This document shows positions 1-7,230 of a stretch of DNA of 9,850 nt, in pieces. Position 1 is the first letter of the stretch. The number at the start of each line of letters is the position of its first letter. A program made the translations under genes and the position numbers. Source of the stretch: Lachnospiraceae bacterium UBA3802 (lineage in GTDB: Bacteria; Bacillota; Clostridia; Lachnospirales; Lachnospiraceae). Location of the stretch: NCBI GenBank assembly GCA_002369155.1, contig DFEM01000107.1, positions 1 to 9,850 on the forward strand, read 5' to 3'. The notes beneath the pieces were generated by a model, which saw only the letters and a program-made list of their open reading frames with translations, searched no databases and had not been told where the DNA came from.

Positions 1-61
1 CACTAAGCTGTCTGGCCAGCGCAAAACCCAGCTTGCCGCAGCCGACGATCACTATCTTCAT
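1..61 (-). CDS. trkA: TrkA-like K+ uptake regulatory protein, N-terminal fragment
   Basis: Only the first 20 codons are inside the window; the gene runs off the left edge. The protein begins MKIVIVGCGKLG, a first beta strand followed by the GxGxxG dinucleotide-binding loop (Gly7, Gly9, Gly12) of an RCK/TrkA_N Rossmann domain. TrkA/KtrA-type proteins are cytoplasmic subunits that bind NAD(H) or ATP and gate Trk/Ktr potassium channels. The start is supported by a strong GGGAGGGG site (positions 70-77) eight nucleotides upstream. A likely promoter lies between this gene and its upstream neighbour. Other Rossmann proteins can begin in a similar way, but MKIVIVGCGKLG followed by a helix of the ALARQL type is very typical of TrkA. 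The family assignment is from memory of such N-termini, and the rest of the protein cannot be checked. Confidence 0.75.
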   Translation of the reverse strand, partial: MKIVIVGCGKLGFALARQLS

Positions 62-99
62 ATGAGTATCCCCTCCCTATGAAATCGCATACGGGGAGT

Positions 100-129
100 A
101 TTTTAACATAATTACGGATTATCTGCCAT
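100..129 (-). promoter_or_regulatory. candidate promoter for the trkA-like gene
   Basis: Read on the minus strand there is an extended -10 element TGTTAAAAT (TAAAAT at 105-100, with TG one base upstream) and, 18 bp further upstream, ATGGCA (129-124), which matches four of six positions of a sigma-A -35 box. The -10 lies about 40 nt before the ATG at 61, leaving a short leader that carries the Shine-Dalgarno site. A 14-nt inverted repeat (TGTCTG-AA-CAGACA, 135-148) sits just upstream of the -35 and could be an operator. This is assigned from consensus only. Confidence 0.4.
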
Positions 130-192
130 CACTATGTCTGAACAGACAGCTGCTTTTCAGGTTCATTTATCTCTGACGGAACGGCCATCTTA

Positions 193-669
193 TCACTCAA
201 ACAAGTCATCTAAATCATGATCCCATTCCTTTGTCTGCCAGATTTCACACCGTGCCTGCAGCCTTGCCAGCTTTGCCTCCTCGCTGCCAAGTTCCGACTT
301 AGGGTGATACATAAAATCAAGCCCCCCAAGTTCCTGCAGTCTTTTAAAATGTTCCTTCCCGATGGCAACATATACCGCATAATTATCGTCCGGAAAACAC
401 CACCCTCCGCCGTCCCAATAATACGACCGGATATAGGCAACATCATCAGGCGTAATCCCTTCGTCAAAATGCAGATTCTCTACATACACGCAGACCTGTC
501 CATAATATCCATTTTCAGCTGCTGCCACATACTCATATATGCCATCCTCCACTTCACGGGCGACTGCATTTTCAGAATGAAAACAATCAGGAAGATGTAA
601 TTCCTTCGCGAAATCTCTTCGCAGCACCTTCTTCCCTGACTTTTTGTTCTTCTTTTTGGTCTTTCTCAT
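193..669 (-). CDS. hypothetical protein, 158 aa, strongly basic N-terminus
   Basis: I do not recognise this protein. Residues 2-18 are almost all Lys/Arg (RKTKKKNKKSGKKVLRR), a segment likely to contact nucleic acid or acidic surfaces, followed by a compact acidic and aromatic domain (about 25-158) with YYWDGGGWCFPDDNY near 83-97 and an acidic C-terminus ending DLDDLFE. There is no signal peptide or membrane segment, so it should be cytoplasmic. The ATG at 669 is preferred because an AGGGGGG site (678-684) lies eight nucleotides upstream. The reading frame stays open to an ATG at 732, but that start has no ribosome binding site and would add 21 poorly coding residues. The gene is separated from the SGNH gene upstream by a terminator, so it is probably transcribed on its own. 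Its composition resembles the flank, not the AT-rich defence operon. Confidence 0.75.
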   Translation of the reverse strand: MRKTKKKNKKSGKKVLRRDFAKELHLPDCFHSENAVAREVEDGIYEYVAAAENGYYGQVCVYVENLHFDEGITPDDVAYIRSYYWDGGGWCFPDDNYAVYVAIGKEHFKRLQELGGLDFMYHPKSELGSEEAKLARLQARCEIWQTKEWDHDLDDLFE

Positions 670-677
670 ACAAAATA

Positions 678-684
678 CCCCCCT
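678..684 (-). promoter_or_regulatory. ribosome binding site fixing the start of the 158-aa gene
   Basis: AGGGGGG on the minus strand, eight nucleotides from the ATG at 669. It decides in favour of this start over the longer open frame beginning at 732. Confidence 0.65.
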
Positions 685-730
685 GTGTTTTATTGCTATA
701 ACCATGTAGCTGCTTATCACAGTCATGACC

Positions 731-748
731 ACCTGCTATCGTGCAGGT
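731..748. repeat. short inverted repeat in the leader of the 158-aa gene
   Basis: ACCTGC (731-736) and GCAGGT (743-748) form a perfect 6-bp stem around a 6-nt loop. It lies about 60 nt upstream of the 158-aa gene. Read on the plus strand it is followed by A-rich sequence, so it lacks the U tract of a terminator in either direction. It may be a minor mRNA hairpin or an operator, and it is short enough to be chance. Confidence 0.25.
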
Positions 749-795
749 AAGAAAAAGAAAGATTAGCTTTTGACAGTCTCATCCTTGTCTTACAA

Positions 796-842
796 TAAGA
801 ATAATAAAACAAGAGCCTGTGCAATATTGCACAAGCCCTTGT
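796..842 (-). terminator. rho-independent terminator after the SGNH hydrolase gene
   Basis: Positions 809-825 and 826-842 form a 34-nt near-perfect inverted repeat (17-nt arms, with two G-U pairs in the RNA; the centre AATATT must form the loop). On the minus strand the stem is followed directly by TTTTATTATTC (808 downwards), a U-rich run. It begins about 30 nt after the SGNH stop codon at 873. This is the most convincing terminator in the window, and would end a transcript covering the SGNH gene and possibly the defence operon before it. Confidence 0.8.
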
Positions 843-872
843 ATTCGTGTTATTACCGGATAAAAAGCTTTT

Positions 873-1541
873 TCACATCTCTTTAATATGCTCCGCCATC
901 ACTTCGCCAAGCTTTTTCTGGTTCTCCGCATCCAGATGTACTCCGTCCGCATCACTGACCTGCACATACTGTGCTGCATCCAGATACTCACATCCATACA
1001 TCTCTGCCAAAGTCTTATACCACCCGGCAAGCTCCCCTGAAACCTTTACTGCATTCTCATAGCCGAAACTGTCCCCCAGCCAGGAATCCTTTATTGCATC
1101 CGAAACTGTCGGCGGCGATACCAGCAGGACCTTGAAAGAATCCTTACATCTGAACCGGTTATAACTCTGCACCTTTTCCAGCATTATCTGCATTTCGCCT
1201 GCAATGTCCATCGCAGAATATGCAAACTTACGCTTACAGTCATTGCAGCCCAGCATGATGATAAATATGTCATAGGGCGTATGGGACTCCATACACGGTC
1301 CGATATACTTAAGTCCATTCTTCTCACCCTCTGCCGGATCATCCGTAGCAATGGTGCGACCGTTCTGTCCCTCTTCAATGACAGCGTATCCATCACCCAA
1401 CACCTTCTGCATAACCTGCGGCCAGCGGGTATCCTCATCAAAGCGCACCCTGTTGGCCGGATCAAATCCCCAGGTAAGAGAATCCCCGAAGCAGATGATG
1501 CGTTTTTTGGTATTGGTTGTTTTTGATTCTGTGGCTGACAT
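873..1541 (-). CDS. SGNH/GDSL-family hydrolase (lipase/esterase type)
   Basis: A 222-aa protein with all four SGNH blocks: block I FGDSLTWG with nucleophile Ser21, block II Gly61 in QNGRT, block III GCND with Asn100, and block V DADGVHLD with Asp199 and His202. In this family Ser-Asp-His hydrolyse an ester or acetyl group while Gly and Asn form the oxyanion hole. FGDSLTWG and the length place it near the cytoplasmic arylesterase/acyltransferase branch (MsAcT/TesA-like). There is no signal peptide, so secretion is unlikely; the substrate cannot be told. The ATG at 1541 has an AAAGGAG site (1548-1554) six nucleotides upstream. It starts 22 nt after the helicase stop and is followed by a terminator, so it may be the last gene of that operon. 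Its less AT-rich composition, however, matches the left flank. Confidence 0.92.
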   Translation of the reverse strand: MSATESKTTNTKKRIICFGDSLTWGFDPANRVRFDEDTRWPQVMQKVLGDGYAVIEEGQNGRTIATDDPAEGEKNGLKYIGPCMESHTPYDIFIIMLGCNDCKRKFAYSAMDIAGEMQIMLEKVQSYNRFRCKDSFKVLLVSPPTVSDAIKDSWLGDSFGYENAVKVSGELAGWYKTLAEMYGCEYLDAAQYVQVSDADGVHLDAENQKKLGEVMAEHIKEM

Positions 1542-1563
1542 GGCAGGCTCCTTTCAAATCATA

Positions 1564-4500
1564 TTACATCTTTGACGGCTCTTTTCGATACGGTGAAAAA
1601 TCAAGATATAATTCTTCCAAAACACTCTCATCATTACTCTTTCCAATCAACCGTTCCAACAGTTCTTCAGGATCCGGCTGACCTATCACAGATCTATATA
1701 ACTGCAGTATTTTCAAGTTTTTATGATACTTTTCAACCTCACTATCCATGGCAAAATACGGAACAATTCTTGTAATTTTCGCATAATGACATTTTCCATC
1801 CTCTTTATATGGCAAAATCCAATTGGGTATCATACCGCAGTTGATCAACGGATTTTTATTGTTTTCCACCCACAACTCTCTAACCTTTTCAAACAGCCTG
1901 TCAAAGAATTTTTCTGTCGTCAGTTCAAATTCACTTTCACCTGCGTATTTTTCGACAAGTTTCCGCCTTATCACAAAACAATTCCGTCTATTGATACGTC
2001 CTTCCCTCTGCTCAAAATCCACAGGATTCGAAGGCAGGTTCCAATGGATCACTTTATCTGCATAAGCGTGAAAGTTTAATCCTTCCTGCCCCATTGAAGT
2101 AGTCGCAAATACAAACGGGGCAAAAGGAGAGTTATATGCTTTCTGTAGATTCTTTATAGCATTAATCTTATCATCATCCTTACTGGATCCGATGCCTCTT
2201 GCAAAGAAAGATCGTTCTTTTTCTGTAGTATAATGATCCTTTTCTTTTAACAATATATCCAGATTTGAAGATTTGATAAAACCAAATTCTTCATCTCCGT
2301 CTGATTTTGCGGTCATATAATCATATTCTTCGAGAACTTTATCAAGTCGTCCCATCTTGCTATATTCTTCAATATATTGAATGTGGTTCTTAGCATCTGT
2401 AGACAAAAGGTTTTCTTTGATATTACCTTTAACAGTTTGAGACCAAACAGCAAGAATTGATGTTATATCAGATTTTATAAGACTATGCCAAAGCTGCCAC
2501 ACTCGCTTTTTATTGTTATTGTCTATCAGTTCTGATATTTGTTTTAATATAGCTTCTCTTATAGCATCTATCTTACTGATGATTTTTTTCTTTTCGTCGG
2601 CAGTGTACTCTTGCCATTTCGGAAAAACAGTATACAGTAACCTTCTGCGTACTTCATAGGAAATCAATGTGGCAATTCCTCGTGGAATCATGGCCCAGGC
2701 AGAAAAGATAATAGTCTTCCCATAACCGTAATATTCTTCAAAAGCCCCCTTTAATTCGTCCTGTTTCACTGCAAGCGGCGGTATCCAGAGTAATGAACCA
2801 GCTCCGGGCTTATTCGCGTTTTCCTTTTTATCTTCCAGTTGCAGGATACGATAAAGCATCTCCCTGAACACACCATGGTATTCTCCGCAAAATGAGGTAT
2901 AGCATTCAAAATCATCCTTTTTCAGAATCGAAAAGTCTGTTTCAGGTATGGCCGCCTCTTTATACTTTTTTAAAAAAGATTGTTTGACCTTATATCCATC
3001 ATTTATTTCATCAGCCGAATGGCTTCCCCCGCCCGGCATAAAGCTTAATGCATAAGGAATCTGTTTAGCATATTTTACTGCCTCGGATCGCGAATCTATC
3101 AGTTCCGTTAATTCGTCCACATATTCTGCCAATTCAGCAATTCTCCCTGACACACATTCCTCATCTTCCCTCTTCTTGTCTATTTGTAATGAATTCAATT
3201 CACGAACAACAGAATTTCTCTCCATTCTGGTAAAGTATTTAATCATCTCAGCTTCAAACTCATTTTTTAAGGTACTAACATCATTTAATTTTTTTTGCCC
3301 TAATGAATATTCTTTTACCGAATTCTTATATACCTTAAGTTTTTCAGACAGAGTCCCGCTTTCTTGCAGAAAATTACATACTGTCTCTATCGTTTCCTTT
3401 CTTAGGGATCCTTCCGCCTTCTCATCTTCATCTTCTTCCGAATATAACTTAAAAGGGGTAGCTGACAGCATTAGAATTCTTGTATTTCTTCCAGCTTCAT
3501 GTGAAAAAATCTCTTCAATGATAGCCGATTTTGTATCCTTAAAACTGTCGCTAATTTGACCACAATACACAAAATGATACCATAGTAAGACTACCGCATA
3601 CGAAATGTCATAGTTATCTATTTCTTTTTCTTTTAAATACTCCCACAGCCCATATTCCGGCTCTATACTCAATTCTTCTGTTTTTTTGAGATGATAGTTC
3701 ATAAGATTCATCAGCACCATACGAAAAAAACGCTGCTCTTTTTCACTTTCATTATTTTTAATGCCCTCCAATGCCCATTCTTTTATTTCTGCATAAGGAT
3801 GGTCTGATTTCTTTATCCCTCTTAAATCAACCCCAGATTCATCTCGTAATATGCTATACAACTTCTCCATTTCACTCAGAGCACACTCAGTTCCAATACG
3901 CATCACTCTCCATGGATTTACCTTTTCTGGTATAGTATACTCCATTTCCTCGAGCTCGGTTTTATTCTTTTCTTTCCAACCATTAAGTTTTTCTGATATT
4001 TCCTCATAATACGGAGAAATTGATTCAACTTCGTACTGACAATCGGGCGATTTATCCTCCATGATAGAACGAACAATATTCCAATGCTTATCTCCCGATA
4101 AGATTTTCTTTCTTTCACTATTTGGAACATTTACCTGCAGTAGTTTGCAAATAACATCCTCAAATGTTTCCTTTAAATTACTTTCCCCTTCCTTTGATGC
4201 TGCTGTTTCTTTGAGGAGTTTTATTTCTTCATTGCAAATATTACAAATTCTATCTTTATCAATATCCATAAAAACGGCCTCTACCGCTTTATCCTGTTTT
4301 TCATCACTCAAGTTGTAAAAATACTCATCTTGATCCTCAAGCCATTTAATATAGCTGTTATTAATCCCAAGTTTCTTCATAAAACTAAGCATTATCATGC
4401 GTTGTTTTCTAAAAAAATCCTTGGCTTTTACATTCATATTGGCCCCGTGAATGATATCGGTAAAATTTTGAAACTCATCCATGATAACAAGATCATATGG

Positions 4501-5271
4501 AATCAGCTGTATAGTAGTGATTGCAAAAGCTTTGCGCAATAAAGCCCATTCTACTTTATTGATTTCTACTTTATTGTTTTTTTTATTCTCTACGGCTTGG
4601 CGGTCAAATTCACCAAGAACAGCATCGAATTTCTCCCTAAAAACCTCGATTTTTTCTTCTTTTTCAGAAAAAAGGTCAAATTCTTCTTTATATACCCGGC
4701 TATCAATTTCATCAACATCAACTTTATAGCCACACAGTTTTATCATTCGAAAAATATATTCTCGTTCTCTTTTATCACCATCACTATCTACATCGATAGA
4801 TGTATCCGGTGTCACCGGAAAAACAGATATCGTTATTTTTTTTTCTTTTTCTTCAAGACTCAGCGAACCAGTTTTTCCAGTTGCAGCCTCATATAACCCA
4901 CACAGGTCCTTCCCACAAATGGACTTATTTTCATCCCTCAAAACCTGTAGATAAAGCATTGTCGATCTGTTTTCCAATTTCGAAAGCGTCTTTTTCGAAA
5001 GCGCCTTGCTTCCTTCTTCAGCCTGTATCCCCAATTCTCTTTTATTCTGATCAGCAATATTTAAGTTTGGGCAAAGATACAACACATCAAGCCTGTCTTT
5101 TCCTTCCTTAAGACATTGCAACGCAGTTCCCCATATAACGCCCTTAGCCACAAAGGTTTTCCCAAGTCCAACCTCATCCGAACAAAGCATGCGTCTTGCA
5201 GGTGGTTTTGCCTGAAACCTGTCCAGGATATGCGCAATTGTTTTTTTCTGGTAATCTGTATAACTATCCAT
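1564..5271 (-). CDS. SNF2-like superfamily 2 DNA helicase/translocase, putative defence protein
   Basis: A 1235-aa ATPase carrying the SF2 motif set in order: an N-terminal Q-type segment (YTDYQKKTI), motif I SDEVGLGKT (residues 31-39), motif Ia LYLCPNLNIADQN (about 65-77), motif II DEFQ (265-268, a DExH/D variant), motif III SATPF (603-607), motif IV-like IIFSAWAMIPRG, motif V MGQEGLNF (about 1060-1068) and motif VI QREGRINRR (1088-1096). DEVGLGKT plus GQEGLNF and QREGRINRR are typical of SNF2/Rad54-like dsDNA translocases in prokaryotic defence islands. About 335 residues, rich in charged helices and including a single CxxC (CNIC, about 343-346), separate motifs II and III. A roughly 140-aa tail follows motif VI. 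No nuclease or methylase motif is seen. It lies 15 nt after the PLD gene. The ATG at 5271 is chosen because AGGTG sits seven nucleotides away (counting from AGG); GTG at 5277, adding two residues, is possible. Its role as the motor of a defence complex is inferred. Confidence 0.9.
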   Translation of the reverse strand: MDSYTDYQKKTIAHILDRFQAKPPARRMLCSDEVGLGKTFVAKGVIWGTALQCLKEGKDRLDVLYLCPNLNIADQNKRELGIQAEEGSKALSKKTLSKLENRSTMLYLQVLRDENKSICGKDLCGLYEAATGKTGSLSLEEKEKKITISVFPVTPDTSIDVDSDGDKREREYIFRMIKLCGYKVDVDEIDSRVYKEEFDLFSEKEEKIEVFREKFDAVLGEFDRQAVENKKNNKVEINKVEWALLRKAFAITTIQLIPYDLVIMDEFQNFTDIIHGANMNVKAKDFFRKQRMIMLSFMKKLGINNSYIKWLEDQDEYFYNLSDEKQDKAVEAVFMDIDKDRICNICNEEIKLLKETAASKEGESNLKETFEDVICKLLQVNVPNSERKKILSGDKHWNIVRSIMEDKSPDCQYEVESISPYYEEISEKLNGWKEKNKTELEEMEYTIPEKVNPWRVMRIGTECALSEMEKLYSILRDESGVDLRGIKKSDHPYAEIKEWALEGIKNNESEKEQRFFRMVLMNLMNYHLKKTEELSIEPEYGLWEYLKEKEIDNYDISYAVVLLWYHFVYCGQISDSFKDTKSAIIEEIFSHEAGRNTRILMLSATPFKLYSEEDEDEKAEGSLRKETIETVCNFLQESGTLSEKLKVYKNSVKEYSLGQKKLNDVSTLKNEFEAEMIKYFTRMERNSVVRELNSLQIDKKREDEECVSGRIAELAEYVDELTELIDSRSEAVKYAKQIPYALSFMPGGGSHSADEINDGYKVKQSFLKKYKEAAIPETDFSILKKDDFECYTSFCGEYHGVFREMLYRILQLEDKKENANKPGAGSLLWIPPLAVKQDELKGAFEEYYGYGKTIIFSAWAMIPRGIATLISYEVRRRLLYTVFPKWQEYTADEKKKIISKIDAIREAILKQISELIDNNNKKRVWQLWHSLIKSDITSILAVWSQTVKGNIKENLLSTDAKNHIQYIEEYSKMGRLDKVLEEYDYMTAKSDGDEEFGFIKSSNLDILLKEKDHYTTEKERSFFARGIGSSKDDDKINAIKNLQKAYNSPFAPFVFATTSMGQEGLNFHAYADKVIHWNLPSNPVDFEQREGRINRRNCFVIRRKLVEKYAGESEFELTTEKFFDRLFEKVRELWVENNKNPLINCGMIPNWILPYKEDGKCHYAKITRIVPYFAMDSEVEKYHKNLKILQLYRSVIGQPDPEELLERLIGKSNDESVLEELYLDFSPYRKEPSKM
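4836..4844 (-). repeat. A9 homopolymer inside the helicase gene
   Basis: On the coding strand nine consecutive A residues (in GAA AAA GAA AAA AAA ATA) encode part of a Glu/Lys stretch at about residues 140-146 of the helicase, between motifs Ia and II. A second run of eight A lies at 4577-4584. Such tracts can slip in replication or transcription, and a one-base change here would truncate the helicase before motif II. In an AT-rich gene this may also be chance. Confidence 0.4.
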
Positions 5272-5276
5272 TTTCA

Positions 5277-5281
5277 CACCT
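5277..5281 (-). promoter_or_regulatory. ribosome binding site deciding the helicase start
   Basis: AGGTG on the minus strand pairs perfectly with the 16S rRNA tail, and its AGG lies seven nucleotides before the ATG at 5271. It overlaps the alternative GTG start at 5277, which instead would depend on a G-run at 5284-5288. Confidence 0.5.
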
Positions 5282-5292
5282 GTCCCCCATTT

Positions 5293-7230
5293 TTAACCAT
5301 TGTCTGATTCCTTGCCAAAGCATTTTAAAACAGTATGACTCTGTTCTATCATTTTCCCCCAAACAATAATATCTGCTGGCATACATCCCAGCTTTTCGAA
5401 CACTTTTTCTTGATACTCCTCATTTTTACAGATCCCCTCCAGGACATTTATCCTTCTTTGGAGTTTTTTAAGCTTCATATCTCTTTCCTTTGTCGAAGCC
5501 CTCAGAATCTTGTCAAGACTTTCAATTGAAAAGCATTTTTTAAAACCAGCTGTTGATAATACACATTTGCCACTATCTCCTCCGGTTGTTTCAGATGCAC
5601 TATACTCCCCCGATGCCAGCAAGAGCCAATCTACACTTAATGCCACATTAACCTTTTCATTCAGTATTTTACTTTCATCATCCAATGGATATGATCGACA
5701 GTAAGGCGGATAATGATCCCCGTTTAACTCCAGATAGAAATATATTGTACTGCTTCGAAGCAGATCAGCCTTATCCCCTTCAAGTGTCCATTCAGTTTTA
5801 TTATTTAAATCATTGATTTCGAAAATTGACTTTTGATCATCTAGATTTTCAGGACACATATAGATATTAAAATCATTAGGAACATCATCCCCTTTCCCCC
5901 CTTTAATCGCAGCCCATACAGTTTCTTTTTCAATACTGTTTTCGGGTGATTCAACACCAAATGATAAAATAATTCCATCATCTTTTTTTGTAGCAGAAAG
6001 TTTTATATGTCCTATTGAGAAAAAAGAGCGTATCCAGTTCCTAAAGTTTTCATATAAATCCGATTCAGTTTCTTTGTTCAAATCGCTGTGCTTATAGTAC
6101 TTCTCTTTGTACCAGCATTTTTCAGGATCATTAACATTTATAGCAGACTCAAATTCTTCTATATTTTTCTCTGATATTTTGACCAGAACTTCTTTATTTC
6201 TTTTAAAAGCACTTTCAGTATAATTAAGAGAGCCTACATATCCCTCGTTTCCGATATGATACAATTTATAATGAGGCATGGAATATTTGGACGCATCCGA
6301 ACTTTCATCCGGTGAAAAAACAAAAAAACTCCGGGCCCCTTCCTCCTCTTCATTAGCGAGTTCAAATCCTTTCTTTTTCAGTTCAAATGCTGTCGTGTAT
6401 ATTTTTGGATCTTTTTGTTTATTCACCATTCCTCCAGTAATAAACGGTGAAAAAATCCTTGATATTTCTTTGTTTTCAAACTCTTCACCAAACTGAGTTA
6501 ATATTTCAGGAAATTCTTCTTCACAGTATTCATAGCTCATGATTTCTTTAGCAACCGGCAGACTGTCAAAGTCCAGTTTTTTTCCAATTTGATCCATTAT
6601 AAAAAATGTTTTTTCATTATTTTCCCTAAGAAGCGAATCCAGCCACCTCCAATCAGACTTCTTCAGGGAATTATCCCCGGACTTCCTGATGCTTCTGTCA
6701 AAGCAATAACCATATTCAAGTGCATTCGAATCAGAAAGATTATGACTTCCTATCATTATTCGACAATATGTTTTGCATTCCGCATTCTCACCATTGTCTT
6801 TCGGACCATATATCGCTATATATACCTTTGGATGAAAACTGGCTTTTCCCATGTCAACCGGGTAGGCAAATTGCAATGCCACAGCATCCGCAATGGAATA
6901 CTTTGACTCCGTCGATCGACTACCATTGTTGTAGTAGACAGCAAACTTATTCTTTAAAGTATCCTGTTTGTTTTCAACTTCCCGATTCAACAGTTCTTTA
7001 ACAATATTATCAAGCAAAGCCTGAGCCTCATCCCTGCTAGAGTTCTCATCTTCTGAATCGTTACACTCCTGATAAAACAGCTCATGCATCAACGCAAGTA
7101 TTACCCTCGGTTTGAGACTATATGTTAAAAACAAGGCCGCTTTTACTTCATAGTCCTTTACATTATGGTCTTCCTGGAAGCTACTTAAACTGAATGTGTC
7201 AATTAAATTCATCTTTTCAGTATTATTCAT
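5293..7230 (-). CDS. phospholipase D-family protein with two HKD half-sites, putative nuclease
   Basis: A 645-aa protein with two PLD catalytic half-sites. The first is FHPKVY (His133, Lys135) followed by GSHN (161-164). The second is MPHYKLY (His320, Lys322) followed by GSLNYT (333-338). The HxK...GSxN pattern, with no clear Asp in the usual HKD spacing, is that of the PLD/Tdp1/NucA-like phosphodiesterase superfamily, in which the two His act on a phosphodiester through a covalent phospho-His intermediate. IFSPFI (259-264) lies between the halves. The C-terminal half (about 360-645) is unrecognised and ends in a Lys-rich, possibly coiled helix (about 580-625). There is no signal peptide or membrane segment, so DNA is a likelier substrate than lipid. 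The ATG at 7230 overlaps the previous gene's stop as ATGA, with GGAG ten nucleotides upstream. In-frame starts at 7236 and 7263 are less well placed. Partnership with the adjacent helicase is inferred from the operon. Confidence 0.85.
   Translation of the reverse strand: MNNTEKMNLIDTFSLSSFQEDHNVKDYEVKAALFLTYSLKPRVILALMHELFYQECNDSEDENSSRDEAQALLDNIVKELLNREVENKQDTLKNKFAVYYNNGSRSTESKYSIADAVALQFAYPVDMGKASFHPKVYIAIYGPKDNGENAECKTYCRIMIGSHNLSDSNALEYGYCFDRSIRKSGDNSLKKSDWRWLDSLLRENNEKTFFIMDQIGKKLDFDSLPVAKEIMSYEYCEEEFPEILTQFGEEFENKEISRIFSPFITGGMVNKQKDPKIYTTAFELKKKGFELANEEEEGARSFFVFSPDESSDASKYSMPHYKLYHIGNEGYVGSLNYTESAFKRNKEVLVKISEKNIEEFESAINVNDPEKCWYKEKYYKHSDLNKETESDLYENFRNWIRSFFSIGHIKLSATKKDDGIILSFGVESPENSIEKETVWAAIKGGKGDDVPNDFNIYMCPENLDDQKSIFEINDLNNKTEWTLEGDKADLLRSSTIYFYLELNGDHYPPYCRSYPLDDESKILNEKVNVALSVDWLLLASGEYSASETTGGDSGKCVLSTAGFKKCFSIESLDKILRASTKERDMKLKKLQRRINVLEGICKNEEYQEKVFEKLGCMPADIIVWGKMIEQSHTVLKCFGKESDNG
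7227..7230 (-). other. ATGA start-stop overlap coupling two defence genes
   Basis: The TGA stop of the 447-aa gene (7229-7227) and the ATG of the PLD gene (7230-7228) share ATGA on the minus strand. A TTGGAG site (7241-7246) lies inside the end of the upstream gene. This arrangement normally means translational coupling and a fixed ratio of the two proteins. Confidence 0.75.

Noticed and set aside
862..873. Palindrome AAAAAGCTTTTT at the SGNH stop
   Set aside because: A simple A/T-rich 12-mer; the real terminator is the longer hairpin at 796-842.
3176..3559. Plus-strand open frame of 127 codons inside the helicase gene, and others like it at 217-600, 4597-4896 and 6589-6906
   Set aside because: They are antisense shadows of well-supported minus-strand genes, with low-complexity Phe/Ser-rich translations and no ribosome sites or family features.
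4805..4819. Perfect inverted repeat TCCGGTG-T-CACCGGA inside the helicase gene
   Set aside because: It is short, lies in continuous coding sequence away from any gene boundary and lacks a U tract; it is probably chance.
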